A stretch of DNA of 64,000 bases, taken from Herbinix sp. (GTDB taxonomy: Bacteria > Bacillota > Clostridia > Lachnospirales > Lachnospiraceae). The position numbers and the translations under genes were made by a program. The stretch spans positions 1 to 64,000 of the forward strand of contig JAQZBN010000012.1 in NCBI GenBank assembly GCA_029238935.1, in the 5' to 3' direction. The notes under the pieces are model-generated. The model was not told the origin of the DNA. It did not search any database and saw only the letters and a program-made list of their open reading frames with translations. Of the stretch, positions 1-7,393 are shown piece after piece. Position 1 is the first letter of the stretch; each line of letters opens with the position of its first letter.

Positions 1-3
1 TTT

Positions 4-27
4 TTGCGGGTTCTTCGGAATCCGCAA
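4..27. terminator. UUCG-tetraloop hairpin terminator
   Basis: The arms GCGGGTTC (6-13) and GAATCCGC (18-25) enclose a TTCG tetraloop, with one G-T wobble, flanked by T-rich DNA on the plus strand and A/T on the other. It probably ends a gene lying before the window on the plus strand. Confidence 0.6.
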
Positions 28-50
28 TTTTGTTTTATATCAGAAAAAGA

Positions 51-98
51 GGGCTGCTGCTCAACTAACTTACAGTTAGTTTTGCAACAGCCCCTTTT
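51..98. terminator. Bidirectional intrinsic terminator
   Basis: A long hairpin has outer arms GGGCTGCTGC (51-60) and GCAACAGCCC (84-93) and inner arms AACTAACT (63-70) and AGTTAGTT (74-81). A T run follows on the plus strand and a CTTTTTC run on the minus strand. It sits about 30 bases past the stop of the glycoside hydrolase gene and should end that transcript. Confidence 0.85.
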
Positions 99-123
99 TT
101 TATGTTTGCCGTTGGGCACACTT

Positions 124-2244
124 CTATTGATGACTGGTCGGATGAGCAGTAGTTAAAGGTATTTGACCTTTAAATAATCGATTGATATCGCCAGCTAATC
201 TGAGATAGAAGTCAGAAGAGCAAGCAACACCGTCTACATCCAGGGTAAGGAAGTATTCATTGGTTGGAATCATGGAGCTATTCTCTGCAATCTTTGCAAT
301 TGCAGTACCCTCATCATACTCATCAAACATTGCAATATAACCTGTACTGATACCGATATTCTTTAATCCATAAGCCTGTTTCCACATAAAGTCGCCGTGG
401 AATCTAGGATTTTCATTCTTCGGTGCTATAACACCTCTGTGTTTCTGAAGATTGGACCAAGCAGATCCTGGCCACATTACCGGTTGATAAGCGATGTTAT
501 TCTGATTACAATAGGTGAAATCTTGCTGCCACTGATTTGTTGTGAAGGAGCTAAGATCATTATTATTAAAACGTGCCACGGACCAAGGTGAGATCATATC
601 CAGAGATTTATAGATGTTTTCAAATCCGGAACGGGAATCATTGTTACCGGTTCTCCAGTAGGTTGGTACGCCACCGATCACATAATATCCTTGATTCTTA
701 AACCAGTTAATGAGTGTAGCACATTGCGTAGCATCACCAGGTCGATCGGTAAAACCAATACCCCAGATACATACAACAGGTTTTCCGTTCTGCTTTGCGT
801 AAGCACTGGATGAAGTTAAGTTCATGCTGCCAAGAACATTGGTAGTCCAGTCATTTTGAATATCGGTGTGCCAGGTACTTGTAGGCATTCCGGTAATATC
901 GTACATTACATAGAACTTTCTTCCGTAAGTTTCAGCAGCATTCTTTACCTTTACAGCAACGCTGTCACGATTTTGTTTCCATCCATCCATAGGACCGGAT
1001 GCACCAAAGCGTTGTAAAGCAGCTCCATCAATATTATAAGTCTTCATCCATTCAAAGTGCTTATTAACAGTGGATTGATCATAGGAAGAGAATAATTTTG
1101 CTTGCTGACCATTACCAAAGTTAGCATAACCGGTAGCATAAGTAGCAGTATATTCTCTCATATCCGGATAAAGTTCGAAGTTTGTATTGTTTGGTGTAGG
1201 AAGACCGCTGCCAGACCAATGATTCCAGCCTCCTAATGGTGAATTGTCGCCAGCACAGTTAAACCATCCCTGGTATCCTGCAAAGAGATGACCCACTACA
1301 TCACCGGTTGTAGGAGTTGGTGTAGGTGTAGGGGTAGGAGTTGAGGAGGTTGAGAACTTAAACCAGTTGATATTGAATAGATTACCGGTTCCTCCTGTAA
1401 ATTTAAGGTATAATGTATGTACTCCGGTAGCACCGTTTACAGAACAGCTTTTCGTCACCCAGTTCTGCCAGTCACCGGTGTTTGTAACAGAGCAGGTACC
1501 TACTAATGTTCCGGTTGCACTATCTAAACGGATCTCAATGTTACCACCGTTTGCCGCACTTGCAACTCTTGCTTCAAAGGAGGATGCTCCGGAACCGAAA
1601 TTAATATTATTAAAAACAATATAGTCATTATTGTCAACAAAAGCGACATTCTCTCCACCTTCGCTGCAACCTTCTTTTTGAATTCCAAATTGATTATCGT
1701 AGGAAGAAGCTGCTATCTGAGTGAAAGCGGATTTACCGGTATAAAATTTAAACCAATTTAAATTAAATAAATTACCTGCACCACCAGTAAATTTAAGATA
1801 TAGATTGTGAACTCCGGTAGCTCCGCTGATGGTACAGGACTTTGTCACCCAGTTCTGCCAATTGCCGGTATTAGCTACCGCGCAGGTTCCCACTAATGTT
1901 CCGGTTGGGCTGTCCAATCTTACTTCAATGTTTCCTCCATTTGCATTGCTCGCCACTCTTGCTTCAAAGGACGTAGCACCACTGCCAAAATCTACACTGT
2001 TAAATACGATATAGTCGTTGTTATCAATAAATGCGATATTTTGCCCACCTTCGCTGCAGGCTTCCATGTCAATACCAGACTGACTGCTGTAACTGGATGC
2101 TGCGATCTGGTTATATGCGGATGTAGCAGCGTCTACATTTGTTGTCAGTTTATTCATGATGCTAATGGATAATAACATACTAAATACCAGAACAAATGCT
2201 GTGACAATTCTGGATTGGTTTAATGCTTTTAATTTTTTCATCAT
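124..2244 (-). CDS. Secreted GH99/GH71-like glycoside hydrolase with two CBM6-type modules
   Basis: This 706-residue exported enzyme should act on plant polysaccharide outside the cell. Residues 1-39 form a signal peptide (hydrophobic 13-30, cleavage near VDA-A). Two carbohydrate-binding modules of CBM6/CBM35 type follow at about 43-167 and 173-297; they are near copies with an exact 130-residue offset (QIAASSY, CSEGG, DNNDYIVF and NWVTKSC recur). A Ser/Thr-Pro linker (about 299-313) leads to a C-terminal domain from residue 318 (HLFAGYQGWFNC, YDMRE-like, DGAALQRFG, MFDEYDEGTA). That domain resembles the GH99/GH71-like hydrolases often labelled xylosidase/arabinosidase. The family is recognised from memory; the substrate is unknown. 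The start is one of two adjacent ATGs behind AGGAG. It appears monocistronic. Confidence 0.85.
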   Translation of the reverse strand: MMKKLKALNQSRIVTAFVLVFSMLLSISIMNKLTTNVDAATSAYNQIAASSYSSQSGIDMEACSEGGQNIAFIDNNDYIVFNSVDFGSGATSFEARVASNANGGNIEVRLDSPTGTLVGTCAVANTGNWQNWVTKSCTISGATGVHNLYLKFTGGAGNLFNLNWFKFYTGKSAFTQIAASSYDNQFGIQKEGCSEGGENVAFVDNNDYIVFNNINFGSGASSFEARVASAANGGNIEIRLDSATGTLVGTCSVTNTGDWQNWVTKSCSVNGATGVHTLYLKFTGGTGNLFNINWFKFSTSSTPTPTPTPTPTTGDVVGHLFAGYQGWFNCAGDNSPLGGWNHWSGSGLPTPNNTNFELYPDMREYTATYATGYANFGNGQQAKLFSSYDQSTVNKHFEWMKTYNIDGAALQRFGASGPMDGWKQNRDSVAVKVKNAAETYGRKFYVMYDITGMPTSTWHTDIQNDWTTNVLGSMNLTSSSAYAKQNGKPVVCIWGIGFTDRPGDATQCATLINWFKNQGYYVIGGVPTYWRTGNNDSRSGFENIYKSLDMISPWSVARFNNNDLSSFTTNQWQQDFTYCNQNNIAYQPVMWPGSAWSNLQKHRGVIAPKNENPRFHGDFMWKQAYGLKNIGISTGYIAMFDEYDEGTAIAKIAENSSMIPTNEYFLTLDVDGVACSSDFYLRLAGDINRLFKGQIPLTTAHPTSHQ

Positions 2245-2772
2245 TCATCTCTCTCCTTTTTGAATTAGAAAATCAGAAATAAGTTACATTCATAGCAAAA
2301 TAACATTCCTCTTTTTCAAATCACCTCCTAAGGAAGCATATTTGTTCCGTTTTCCGATCCAATCATGATTAGTGTCAGAATTGGCTAGAGATTAGTGGAG
2401 AGTGGAATCAGAAATAATCCCAAGATGTTATACCAAAGTATTTAGTTCTGCGGATTTCCTTAAGTTTGGTATGATAGTTTAGTCATTGAACATAAAGTTA
2501 ATATAACATATCTTTGCTAATATATCTATAATATTCTTATATGTTATATCAAATTTGGTAGAAATGGATAAAAAAGGAATGGTTTATTAGATGATATGAC
2601 GAAGAAAATCATGGAGGTTATGTAGAATAAAAACCGAGAATACTGTAACATGAAATCATGATTCAGAAGATATATGCTATTTATTATTCACGAAAATAGT
2701 TTTAACATTATTTATATTAGAAAATCATATCCCAAAAAGAAGTTTGAACTGAAGTGTATGGTTATAGCAAAC
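2245..2772. other. Gene-free upstream region with TTTGGTA sites
   Basis: No credible coding frame is visible here. It holds the promoter side of the glycoside hydrolase gene, though I could not fix a convincing -35/-10 pair. An 8-bp inverted pair ATACCAAA (2430-2437) and TTTGGTAT (2465-2472) and a third TTTGGTA (2554-2560) are the clearest candidate regulator sites. Confidence 0.35.
2320..2329 (-). promoter_or_regulatory. Perfect distal Shine-Dalgarno in the glycoside hydrolase 5' leader
   Basis: On the minus strand this reads AGGAGGTGAT, a full-length complement of the usual 16S rRNA 3' end, but it lies 75 bases upstream of the gene start, which has its own AGGAG. It could start a nine-codon leader peptide (TTG AAA AAG ... 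TGA) or bind ribosomes to stabilise the mRNA, as STAB-SD elements do. Function is inference. Confidence 0.4.
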
Positions 2773-2822
2773 AAAAAAAGCGTATCGCATAAACATGAAG
2801 TTTTTTGCGATACGCTTTTTTT
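2773..2822. terminator. Strong bidirectional hairpin
   Basis: The arms of AGCGTATCGC and GCGATACGCT, extended by A and T runs on the outside, enclose a loop of about 18 bases. Both strands have a U run after the stem. No gene abuts it directly, so it either insulates the array region or ends an unseen transcript. Confidence 0.7.
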
Positions 2823-2985
2823 ACGGTAAACAGCAGGGGGTGCTGCTTACCTAGCGTATAATAGGGTGGGAGTAGAAAGTGTTTTATCACTATCTATGAG
2901 CTTATTATAGTTTTAAATTGTGTCCACTTTGTGATGATAATCTAAACAAAACATGAATTTAATTAAAAAAGTAATTATATAGAAC

Positions 2986-3160
2986 TAAAAATAATTAGTA
3001 GGGTAAATAATTAGACGTTAAATAATTAGAACGGATATATAATTAGAACAATAAATAATTAGGCGGTAAATAATTAGAACGATAAATAATTAGAATGGTA
3101 AATAATTAGAACAATAAATAATTAGAACGATAAATAATTAGAACAGTAAATAATTAGAAT
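2986..3160. repeat. AT-rich tandem array, about 11 copies of a 16-bp unit
   Basis: The core TAATTAG recurs at 2992, 3008, 3023, 3040, 3056, 3071, 3087, 3103, 3119, 3135 and 3151, a spacing of 15-17 bases, mostly 16. The fuller unit is AAATAATTAGAACGAT with drift in the last four bases. Units are contiguous with no unique spacers, so this is a minisatellite-like array. It lies between two strong hairpins and contains no gene. Confidence 0.9.
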
Positions 3161-3187
3161 GATATTAATAAGAGCTATAAATAAATG

Positions 3188-3224
3188 AAAGAGTGTGTCT
3201 TAAAGCAGCTTAAGACACACTCTT
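3188..3224. terminator. Strong hairpin after the tandem array
   Basis: A nearly perfect stem of about 15 bp (AAAGAGTGTGTCTTAA with its complement ending ACTCTTT) has a small loop around 3204-3208. The outer A and T runs make it a plausible terminator in either direction. It closes the 2.8-3.2 kb gene-free interval. Confidence 0.7.
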
Positions 3225-3252
3225 TGATATTTATAATGTAGGGAGGAGGAGA

Positions 3253-3333
3253 GTGAAACAAAATTCACTTTCTATTGATAGTATAAATCTTAGATATGTA
3301 AAAAGTATGGATAGATTAAAGACATTTTGTTAA
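3253..3333 (+). CDS. Possible 26-residue small protein
   Basis: A GTG start at 3253 sits behind a very strong purine-rich site (GGGAGGAGGAGA at 3241-3252) and opens a 26-codon frame reading MKQNSLSIDSINLRYVKSMD and six more residues. A TATAAT at 3232-3237 is too close to give a normal leader. A weak hairpin with arms AGGATTG and CAATCCT followed by TTTT lies at about 3398-3441. The ribosome binding site is the only real support; this could be chance. The rest of 3334-3574 shows nothing else. Confidence 0.2.
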   Translation: MKQNSLSIDSINLRYVKSMDRLKTFC

Positions 3334-3574
3334 CAATTTGGTTCAAATTTATGTCAATCAGGGTTATCTTGAAAACTTACATTTTTATGGAAAATAGGAT
3401 TGGTAATTTTATCTGAGAAGAGACTTTGCAATCCTTTTACTTGCTTTTTGAATGGAAAGTATGTAAAATCATTAATAGTAAACTTGTTTCTATATGTGAA
3501 TAGATTTATTATCAAAAAGTAAAAAAACAAGTATTACTGTTAAAAGAGTAGAATTACATATTGGGAGAAAAGAT

Positions 3575-4129
3575 ATGCGAATTGGATTATTAAGACATTT
3601 TAAGGTTAACTGTCCGCATAAGAAGATGATGACTTCGAAGGAATTTCGTGACTGGTCAGAGAAATATGAAGTTTCCAAGGTGATCAAGAAAAAGGTTGAA
3701 ATGGATGGTATTCAGTGGGATATCTGTTATGTCAGTGATTTGCCGAGAGCTATTACAACAGCGAAAGAAGTTTACAGCGGAAACCTTTGTATAGATAAAT
3801 TGTTAAGAGAAGTTGATAATGCACCATTTATACATACAGAGCGAATTAAACTTCCATTTGAAGTATGGCATGTTTGCGGTAGACTGGCCTGGTTTTTTAA
3901 ATCAAAGAGTCAACCGGAGACCATTGTAGAAACCAGACAGCGAATTAAGAAATTTATCAACCAGATTGATTGGGAAAAGGATAATATCCTGATCGTTTTT
4001 CATGGTTTTATGCTTTATAATTTTCAAAAAGAACTACGAAAGCTTGGATTTGAAGGCGAGAAGCTAAGACTAGTTAAAAATGGAGTTCTGTATGAATACG
4101 TGAAAAGGGATAAAGGACTTACAGCATGA
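3575..4129 (+). CDS. Histidine phosphatase family protein
   Basis: This 184-residue cytoplasmic protein starts with MRIGLLRHF, the RH signature of the phosphoglycerate mutase-like histidine phosphatases. The usual G after RH is replaced by F. The second catalytic histidine is in IVFHGF near residue 147, and YVSDLPRA matches the family's SDLxRA motif. Substrates in the family range from sugar phosphates to nucleotides and cannot be told here. The start has GGGAGA upstream. Its stop overlaps the rlmH start by four bases (ATGA), so the two are translationally coupled. Confidence 0.8.
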   Translation: MRIGLLRHFKVNCPHKKMMTSKEFRDWSEKYEVSKVIKKKVEMDGIQWDICYVSDLPRAITTAKEVYSGNLCIDKLLREVDNAPFIHTERIKLPFEVWHVCGRLAWFFKSKSQPETIVETRQRIKKFINQIDWEKDNILIVFHGFMLYNFQKELRKLGFEGEKLRLVKNGVLYEYVKRDKGLTA

Positions 4130-4605
4130 AAATAACACTGATTGGAGTCGGTAAGTTAAAAGAAAAATATCTAGCGATGGCAGTAGGTGAATATGAAAAA
4201 AGGCTTAGCAGATATTGTACTTTAGAAATTATAGAACTAGCGGATGAGAAAACGCCTGACAATGCCAGCGAAGTATTGGAAGAACAGATCAAGAAAAAAG
4301 AAGGCGAACGTATTCTAAAGGCAGTCAAGGATGATGCCTATGTAATAGCGCTAGCAATTGAAGGTACGATGTTATCATCGGAGGATTTAGCTCAGAAGAT
4401 TGACCAGTTAGGTATCACAGGAAGCAGTCATATTACGTTTATCATCGGAGGGTCCCTTGGTTTATCGAATGAGGTCTTAAAAAGAGCTGATTTTAAGCTT
4501 AGCTTTTCCAGAATGACCTTTCCTCATCAGCTGATCCGAGTATTTCTATTGGAACAGATCTACCGAGCTTACCGTATCATCCATCATCAACCATATCATA
4601 AGTGA
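4126..4605 (+). CDS. rlmH: 23S rRNA (pseudouridine-1915 N3)-methyltransferase RlmH
   Basis: RlmH is a small SPOUT enzyme that methylates pseudouridine 1915 in helix 69 of 23S rRNA, using S-adenosylmethionine on assembled 70S ribosomes. The protein has 159 residues, the normal family length. Diagnostic stretches are [15 protein letters not shown] at the N terminus, the knot region [13 protein letters not shown] around 105-117, and the C-terminal [21 protein letters not shown]. It overlaps the upstream phosphatase by four bases and is followed by a terminator. Identification is firm from the sequence. Confidence 0.96.
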   Translation: MKITLIGVGKLKEKYLAMAVGEYEKRLSRYCTLEIIELADEKTPDNASEVLEEQIKKKEGERILKAVKDDAYVIALAIEGTMLSSEDLAQKIDQLGITGSSHITFIIGGSLGLSNEVLKRADFKLSFSRMTFPHQLIRVFLLEQIYRAYRIIHHQPYHK

Positions 4606-4621
4606 TTATTTGAGAAAAATA

Positions 4622-4655
4622 GGGAAGGAGTTGTTCTAAGCTCCTTCCCTTCATT
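4622..4655. terminator. Bidirectional terminator between rlmH and the HTH gene
   Basis: The arms GGGAAGGAG (4622-4630) and CTCCTTCCC (4641-4649) enclose a 10-base loop. A T-rich tail follows on the plus strand and TATTTTTCTC on the minus strand, so it serves both convergent genes. Confidence 0.85.
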
Positions 4656-4694
4656 GTATTAATTTATCTGTATTATTTAACCTTGACTTACCCA

Positions 4695-4979
4695 TTAAGC
4701 TTCATTACGCTTTCTTCTTTCTTGCAGAATTATTCGCTGGATACTTTTTAAAGATAGATAATATTCTTCTGCCAGTACAGTAGTTGTTGATCCATTCTTA
4801 TATTTTTCATATATCTCAGAATCTCTTGCTAAGAGAGTTAGTTTCGAATTGGTGTTTTCTCCCCATTCCTTACGGTTTGATGGTCTCTTGGGGATATAAA
4901 TATAACATCCTTCTGCATATTCCTGAATTAAATCAAGAATTTCCTTTGGTAATAACACTTCTGCTTTTCTATAGCTCAT
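4695..4979 (-). CDS. CD3324-like small HTH regulator
   Basis: This 94-residue protein resembles a small clostridial family I know as CD3324-like (Mor-type HTH). The N-terminal half has SYRKAEVLLPKEILDLIQEY, a YIYIPKR turn and a WGENTNSK motif. The C-terminal half is a helix-turn-helix: IYEKYKNGSTTTVLAEEYYL, then SLKSIQRIILQERRK as recognition helix. The basic tail fits DNA binding. The start follows AAGGAGGAG. Upstream lie a consensus promoter with a dyad over the -10, a leader peptide and a hairpin, so expression is probably controlled at both initiation and attenuation. Targets are unknown. Confidence 0.75.
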   Translation of the reverse strand: MSYRKAEVLLPKEILDLIQEYAEGCYIYIPKRPSNRKEWGENTNSKLTLLARDSEIYEKYKNGSTTTVLAEEYYLSLKSIQRIILQERRKRNEA

Positions 4980-5010
4980 AATGCTCCTCCTTTATTTGAT
5001 CAAAGAGAGA

Positions 5011-5052
5011 GCAAAGGCTATCACGTTATTTTTCTAATGCAATAGCCTTTGC
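5011..5052 (-). promoter_or_regulatory. Leader hairpin, candidate attenuator
   Basis: Perfect 11-bp arms GCAAAGGCTAT (5011-5021) and ATAGCCTTTGC (5042-5052) enclose a 20-base loop. On the transcribed minus strand the stem is followed by TCTCTCTTTGATC, a moderate U-rich tail, then the gene's ribosome binding site. The 5' arm begins at the stop codon of the leader peptide, so a ribosome finishing the leader would cover it. Confidence 0.6.
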
Positions 5053-5078
5053 TATGCATTCAAAATATTTTTTCTCAT
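5052..5078 (-). CDS. Putative eight-residue leader peptide MRKNILNA
   Basis: On the minus strand ATG AGA AAA AAT ATT TTG AAT GCA TAG follows AAAGGAG with a six-base spacer, an ideal ribosome binding site. It lies about 30 bases after the predicted transcription start and directly before the 11-bp hairpin. The peptide is not rich in one amino acid, so classical amino-acid attenuation is not indicated. Translation is inferred only from the site quality and the layout. Confidence 0.45.
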   Translation of the reverse strand: MRKNILNA

Positions 5079-5108
5079 ATAAAGCTCCTTTCCGATATCG
5101 ATAAACTG

Positions 5109-5142
5109 ATGGTATTATACCATACCACCTTTTTATTGGCAA
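5109..5142 (-). promoter_or_regulatory. Promoter with operator dyad for the HTH gene
   Basis: On the minus strand TTGCCA (5142-5137) is separated by 17 bases from TATAAT (5119-5114). The -10 lies inside the perfect dyad ATGGTAT-T-ATACCAT (5109-5123). This placement is typical of a repressor site and suggests autoregulation. Confidence 0.65.
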
Positions 5143-5209
5143 TTACTCTGGTAAAAATTTCTTACTGGCTTCTTTGATCTTAAGCTTTCTTAAGTTTTCC
5201 TTAAGTGCA

Positions 5210-5238
5210 TTTCACTCTATATTTGCCTGTGTTATAAT
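5210..5238 (+). promoter_or_regulatory. Extended -10 promoter for the orphan lipoprotein
   Basis: TATAAT at 5233-5238 is preceded by TGT, an extended -10. A weak -35 (TTTCAC) lies at 5210-5215 with a 17-base spacer. Transcription would start about 80 bases before the gene. Confidence 0.5.
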
Positions 5239-5326
5239 GTACCAAATTATTTGGAACTTTTTATGATACAAAAGCGTCTAAATAATAGACCCAATAGTTG
5301 ATAACACAGAATAGGAGGACTTAATT

Positions 5327-6676
5327 ATGAGTTTAAAGAAATCAATGTTAGGTGCAACAATAGCGATAGCGATCATATCCCAGACTGCCTGCACGAATAA
5401 ATCGGAGGATGCTTCCGTCTCCTCTAACGCATCACAGGTATCACAGGAGCAGAATACCCCGACTACCAAGCCTGAGATAACCCAGGAAGCACCAGCAGAT
5501 ACTGAATCAAATGGAAGTAACATAGATGATTCTACCCTGGTAGCGGATTTTGATACCTTAGTCGCAAAAGAAGATATTTCAGCGAAAGAAATACTAGTAT
5601 TTTTAAATAATAATATTACTACGATTACTCCGGAGCATGCTTCTGAAATGATTGTTACATTAGAGGAAGTACAGCTTGCTTATAAGTCTGGATTAGAAGA
5701 AAAGTTTTTGCCGGAGGAAATTCAAAAGAGTTTTTATGAAGCAGAACAAGTGGGAGACGATATTCGGAATCCAGAAGGAGTCAAAGACGAAGCTTTGAAA
5801 GCTCTTTTGTTAGAAATGAAAGAGAATGGGTTTAAACTGGAGCAAGCCGAAGGTTTTTATTATCCGGTCATGGATTACGCTGTTTATAAGAATTATGAAA
5901 CTAATGTAACTGCTGATATGAAAGCCTATATAACAATTATGTCAGTGGAATCGGACCAGGTATTTGCAAAAGATGGGGGTATGATCATAGGTTGGGATGA
6001 AGTTGTAAACAGAGCTTTAAGTGCAGAGGAATTTATCAATACGTATGGAGATTCTGTAAAAGCTTCTGATGTAAAAATAATCTATAACCGTTACGAATAT
6101 CTCACTCTATTTGGAACAAACAATACACCTATTTTCGATTATGAGAATAAAACACTAAATGATGAAGCGAAGGCTGCTTACGAGGACGCGCTAAAAGAAG
6201 GAAATAATTCAAAATATTTAACTATGTTGAAAGAATTTATGGAATTAGTTACTGCAAACGAAAGTAAAATGACGGAAGATGTGGAAGCATTCCGTACGAA
6301 TATTGCAAATCTACAGGTTCAGGATATGAACCGATACGCGGTAGCAGGAATAGATGATCCCTCAGAATTTGAAACAACCTTTCATGTATTACAGGAATTA
6401 ATTGCAAATGATAAAAAGGCAGAAATAGCCGAATATATTGCATATCCTATCAGTATCACAATAGATGGAGAAAAGGTAGAAATTAAAAATGAGGAAGATT
6501 TCTTAGTAAATTATGATAAGATAATGACCGAAGCAGTGAAAAAAGCTTTTCTTGATCAAAAGGTGGAAGAAACCTTTGTTAATTATCAAGGGGTTTCGGT
6601 AGGTTCCGGTGTGATATGGATTAGCCAGATACCGGATCAAAAACAGAAATATAGCATATATGGAATTAATAATTAA
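5327..6676 (+). CDS. Orphan lipoprotein, function unknown
   Basis: I do not recognise this 449-residue protein. Residues 1-22 look like a lipoprotein signal: Lys-Lys, a hydrophobic stretch LGATIAIAIIS, then QTAC with the cysteine at 22. The position -3 residue is Q instead of the usual Leu, so the lipobox is imperfect. After it comes a Ser/Thr/Gln/Glu-rich low-complexity segment to about residue 65, as in surface-tethered proteins, then an acidic, mostly helical domain without cysteines. There are no catalytic motifs I can name. AGGAGG precedes the ATG. It is flanked by its own promoter and a structured element, so it is probably monocistronic. Confidence 0.75.
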   Translation: MSLKKSMLGATIAIAIISQTACTNKSEDASVSSNASQVSQEQNTPTTKPEITQEAPADTESNGSNIDDSTLVADFDTLVAKEDISAKEILVFLNNNITTITPEHASEMIVTLEEVQLAYKSGLEEKFLPEEIQKSFYEAEQVGDDIRNPEGVKDEALKALLLEMKENGFKLEQAEGFYYPVMDYAVYKNYETNVTADMKAYITIMSVESDQVFAKDGGMIIGWDEVVNRALSAEEFINTYGDSVKASDVKIIYNRYEYLTLFGTNNTPIFDYENKTLNDEAKAAYEDALKEGNNSKYLTMLKEFMELVTANESKMTEDVEAFRTNIANLQVQDMNRYAVAGIDDPSEFETTFHVLQELIANDKKAEIAEYIAYPISITIDGEKVEIKNEEDFLVNYDKIMTEAVKKAFLDQKVEETFVNYQGVSVGSGVIWISQIPDQKQKYSIYGINN

Positions 6677-6721
6677 TAGAATATAGTATCATAAGGTGCA
6701 TTGTTAATCAATTGCATAGTT

Positions 6722-6813
6722 AAGCCGGAAGACATTCTAGTTTGAGCATACTAAAAATTCACGTGTTATCGTGAAGGTTTATTATTTATTCAAACTATTG
6801 TGATTTCCGGCTT
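6722..6813. other. Nested three-stem structured element between convergent genes
   Basis: Three nested perfect stems are visible: AAGCCGGAA (6722-6730) with TTCCGGCTT (6805-6813), TAGTTTGA (6738-6745) with TCAAACTA (6790-6797), and TTCACG (6758-6763) with CGTGAA (6770-6775). It lies between the stops of the lipoprotein and amidase genes. It may be a bidirectional terminator, a structured RNA or a small non-autonomous mobile element; the sequence alone does not decide. Confidence 0.6.
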
Positions 6814-6820
6814 TATAAGA

Positions 6821-7393
6821 TTAGAGAGGACGAAAGCCAAAGTAATTTAAGATACCATTATAAATTCCTTGAGCAAATTGATATTGATTATTTTTTAAGT
6901 TTTCTGCATCGGAAGAATTTGTGATATAAGCTAGTTCCACTAACACAGAGGGCATATCGGTACGACGAAGTACATAAAGAGATGGACGAACTCTAACTTG
7001 ATTGTCTTTCGTTCCCACGGCTTGAACGATTCCCTGTAGTATACGTTGAGCTAACCATTGAGATTGTGTTCCTAATTGATATATATAAACTTCAGTCCCA
7101 TTGATCGCTGGATTTGGATTTGAATTAACATGAATACTGATGAAATAATCTGCAGGCCATTCATTTGCCAGTCGTACTCTTTCTGCTAAGCTAGTCGCAT
7201 TACTAGTGCCTAGACTAGTTGTAGGTGTTGGTCTGGAAAGCATTGCATCAAATCTGTCATCTGCGTTTAGCATACTTGCCAGATCCTGACCTACTTGATA
7301 CGTTATATCCTGCTCCTGCATTCCAAATCCTTCTGCTCCAGCATTAATCCCCATAGGATTATGACCCTGATCAATAAAAATTTTAATAGCCAA
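6821..7393 (-). CDS. N-acetylmuramoyl-L-alanine amidase (Amidase_3)
   Basis: This 190-residue zinc enzyme should cleave the bond between N-acetylmuramic acid and the stem peptide of peptidoglycan. The zinc ligands are H11 (IDQGHNP), E27 (MQEQD) and H88 (ISIHVNS); the catalytic glutamate is E153 in VELAYITN. The whole protein is the catalytic domain. There is no signal peptide and no wall-binding repeat, so release may need lysis, as for mother-cell or phage-type amidases, but no phage genes lie nearby. The start is preceded by an AAGGAAG-type site. It is convergent with the orphan lipoprotein and divergent from the sugar-sensing operon. Confidence 0.9.
   Translation of the reverse strand: MAIKIFIDQGHNPMGINAGAEGFGMQEQDITYQVGQDLASMLNADDRFDAMLSRPTPTTSLGTSNATSLAERVRLANEWPADYFISIHVNSNPNPAINGTEVYIYQLGTQSQWLAQRILQGIVQAVGTKDNQVRVRPSLYVLRRTDMPSVLVELAYITNSSDAENLKNNQYQFAQGIYNGILNYFGFRPL

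Noticed and set aside
1367-2014. Two similar plus-strand frames inside the hydrolase gene
   Set aside because: They are antisense shadows of the duplicated binding modules, which explains their similarity to each other.
2986-3160. Possible CRISPR array
   Set aside because: Units are 16 bases, contiguous, and there are no unique spacers or cas genes.
6821-7393. Amidase as evidence of a prophage
   Set aside because: No holin, portal, capsid, integrase or attachment repeats lie nearby.
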